A stretch of 7,253 bases of DNA from CAYNLY01 sp964398225. Lineage in GTDB: Bacteria; Pseudomonadota; Zetaproteobacteria; Mariprofundales; Mariprofundaceae. The notes beneath the pieces are model-generated. The model was not told where the DNA came from and ran no database searches. It worked only from the letters and a program-made list of their open reading frames with translations. Within the stretch, counting starts at the first letter, position 1. Every line of letters begins with the position of its first letter. The DNA is taken from assembly GCA_964398225.1 (NCBI GenBank), contig CAYNLY010000063.1:1-7253 (forward strand), in the 5' to 3' direction. The position numbers and the translations under genes were made by a program. Of the stretch, positions 6,517 to 7,253 are shown one piece after another.

Positions 6517-7149
6517 ATGGAACAGCTGGATCAGATCGCTTCAATCCTTGCGCTGACGATGGGCATCGGCTGGGCGAGCGGCATCAATCTGTATGCGGCG
6601 ATGCTCACCCTTGGGCTGCTCGCGCTTACGGGCAACATCACGCTTCCGCCCGGCCTCGAGCTGCTTGCCGATCCGCTCGTGATTGCCGCGGCGGGCGCGA
6701 TGTATCTGGTCGAGTTCTTCGCCGACAAGATGCCCGGCGTGGACACGGGCTGGGATGCGCTGCACACCTTCATCCGGATTCCGGCGGGCGCCCTGATGGC
6801 GGCGTCGGCGGTCGGCGATGTCACGCCCGCCGTGGCGCTTGCGGCGGCGATCGTCGGCGGGGGACTTTCGGCGACGAGCCATGCGGCAAAGGCCGGCTCG
6901 CGCGTGCTGATCAATGCCTCGCCCGAGCCGTTTTCCAACTGGACGGCTTCGATTGCCGAGGATGTCGCCGTCATCGCCGGATTATGGACGGCGCTCCATC
7001 ACCCGGTGCTGTTTCTGAGCCTGCTTGCGCTGTTTCTGGTGGCCGTTGCCTGGCTCATGCCCCGGCTGTGGCGCGGGGTCTCGATGCTTGCGGCGCGGAT
7101 CCGGAGCTGGTTTGGTAAGCGGACCGAGGGTCCGGCCGAGCCGTCGTAG
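6517..7149 (+). CDS. DUF4126 family membrane protein, function unknown
   Basis: A 210-residue integral membrane protein recognised as DUF4126 by GWASGINLYAAML near the N-terminus (18-30) and KMPGVDTGWDALHTFIRIPAG (71-91, split by D75 and W79). Hydrophobic segments are near 8-38, 50-70, 88-116 and 148-181, giving perhaps four to six membrane passes. A basic cytoplasmic-looking tail follows (RLWRG, RIRSWFGKR). No signal peptide or catalytic motif is evident, and I do not know a function for the family. GGGAGG at 6506-6511 lies five bases before the ATG at 6517, so the start is firm. It follows the YjbQ gene by 18 bp. The stop lies nine bases before the end of the facing gene fragment, leaving no room for a separate terminator. 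Confidence 0.85.
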   Translation: MEQLDQIASILALTMGIGWASGINLYAAMLTLGLLALTGNITLPPGLELLADPLVIAAAGAMYLVEFFADKMPGVDTGWDALHTFIRIPAGALMAASAVGDVTPAVALAAAIVGGGLSATSHAAKAGSRVLINASPEPFSNWTASIAEDVAVIAGLWTALHHPVLFLSLLALFLVAVAWLMPRLWRGVSMLAARIRSWFGKRTEGPAEPS

Positions 7150-7158
7150 GCGCGTTGT

Positions 7159-7253
7159 TCAGGACGCGCCGGAGCGGGGCCTGGGGGCCGGCGGCTCCAG
7201 GTCCCGCCGCTCGATTTCGACGCGTTCCACGCCCGGAATCTTGGTTGCGATCC
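7159..7253 (-). CDS. C-terminal fragment of an unidentified protein (5' part outside window)
   Basis: Read on the minus strand from 7251, one frame is open for 30 codons to TGA at 7161-7159. It begins IATKIPGVERVEIERRD and ends in a Pro/Arg-rich tail, EPPAPRPRSGAS. Third codon positions are mostly G or C, as in the neighbouring genes, and the start of the fragment has the alternating pattern of a beta-alpha protein. The KIPGVERVEIE wording recalls ends of small ferredoxin-like domains, but that is not enough for a family call. Other minus-strand frames are also open here, so the evidence is codon texture and placement only. The gene would converge on the DUF4126 gene with a 9-bp gap. Confidence 0.45.
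   Translation of the reverse strand, partial: IATKIPGVERVEIERRDLEPPAPRPRSGAS

Noticed and set aside
7176..7205. A possible hairpin (GGGGCCTGG pairing with CCAGGTCCC) as a terminator for the DUF4126 gene
   Set aside because: There is no T-run after it on either strand. It lies within the probable facing coding fragment, and such stems are common in GC-rich DNA.

Overview
The window is a compact, high-GC bacterial chromosome segment (about two thirds G+C by eye) carrying eight recognisable genes and one fragment at the right edge, almost without spacers. Gene families point to a Pseudomonadota-like, non-alphaproteobacterial host: an HD-domain Cca-type nucleotidyltransferase, a lactate-dehydrogenase-like malate dehydrogenase, and a SucC whose glycine-rich loop lacks the insertion I remember from alphaproteobacterial SucC. 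The lineage assignment is inference. I see no tRNA, rRNA, CRISPR array, transposon, prophage or attachment site.

Left part (1-1422, minus strand): a CCA-adding enzyme or poly(A)-polymerase-like protein with an HD domain. It reads without interruption for 474 codons and leaves the window before its stop. A divergent gap of 89 bp (1423-1511) separates it from the next operon and holds a weak candidate promoter.

Centre (1512-5580, plus strand): a tight cluster of malate dehydrogenase (mdh), succinyl-CoA synthetase beta (sucC) and alpha (sucD), and a calcineurin-like metallophosphoesterase. Spacing is 18 bp, then a 4-bp overlap, then 2 bp, so one transcript is likely. The first three enzymes catalyse two TCA-cycle steps: malate to oxaloacetate, and succinyl-CoA to succinate with nucleotide triphosphate formation. 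The phosphoesterase has no obvious metabolic link to them.

Right part (5531-7253): a small minus-strand membrane protein of the CDP-archaeol synthase (CarS)-like family overlaps the 3' end of the phosphoesterase gene tail to tail by 50 bp. Divergent from it are a YjbQ/UPF0047 protein and a DUF4126 membrane protein on the plus strand, probably a two-gene operon. The last 95 bases appear to hold the C-terminal end of an unidentified minus-strand gene.

Most of the window is ordinary housekeeping DNA, and I did not find a convincing undescribed system. The points most worth a second look are the archaeal-lipid-type CarS homologue and its antisense overlap, the YjbQ variant with changes in its putative active-site segment, the cysteine-rich loop in the phosphoesterase, and the phosphoesterase's coupling to the TCA operon.
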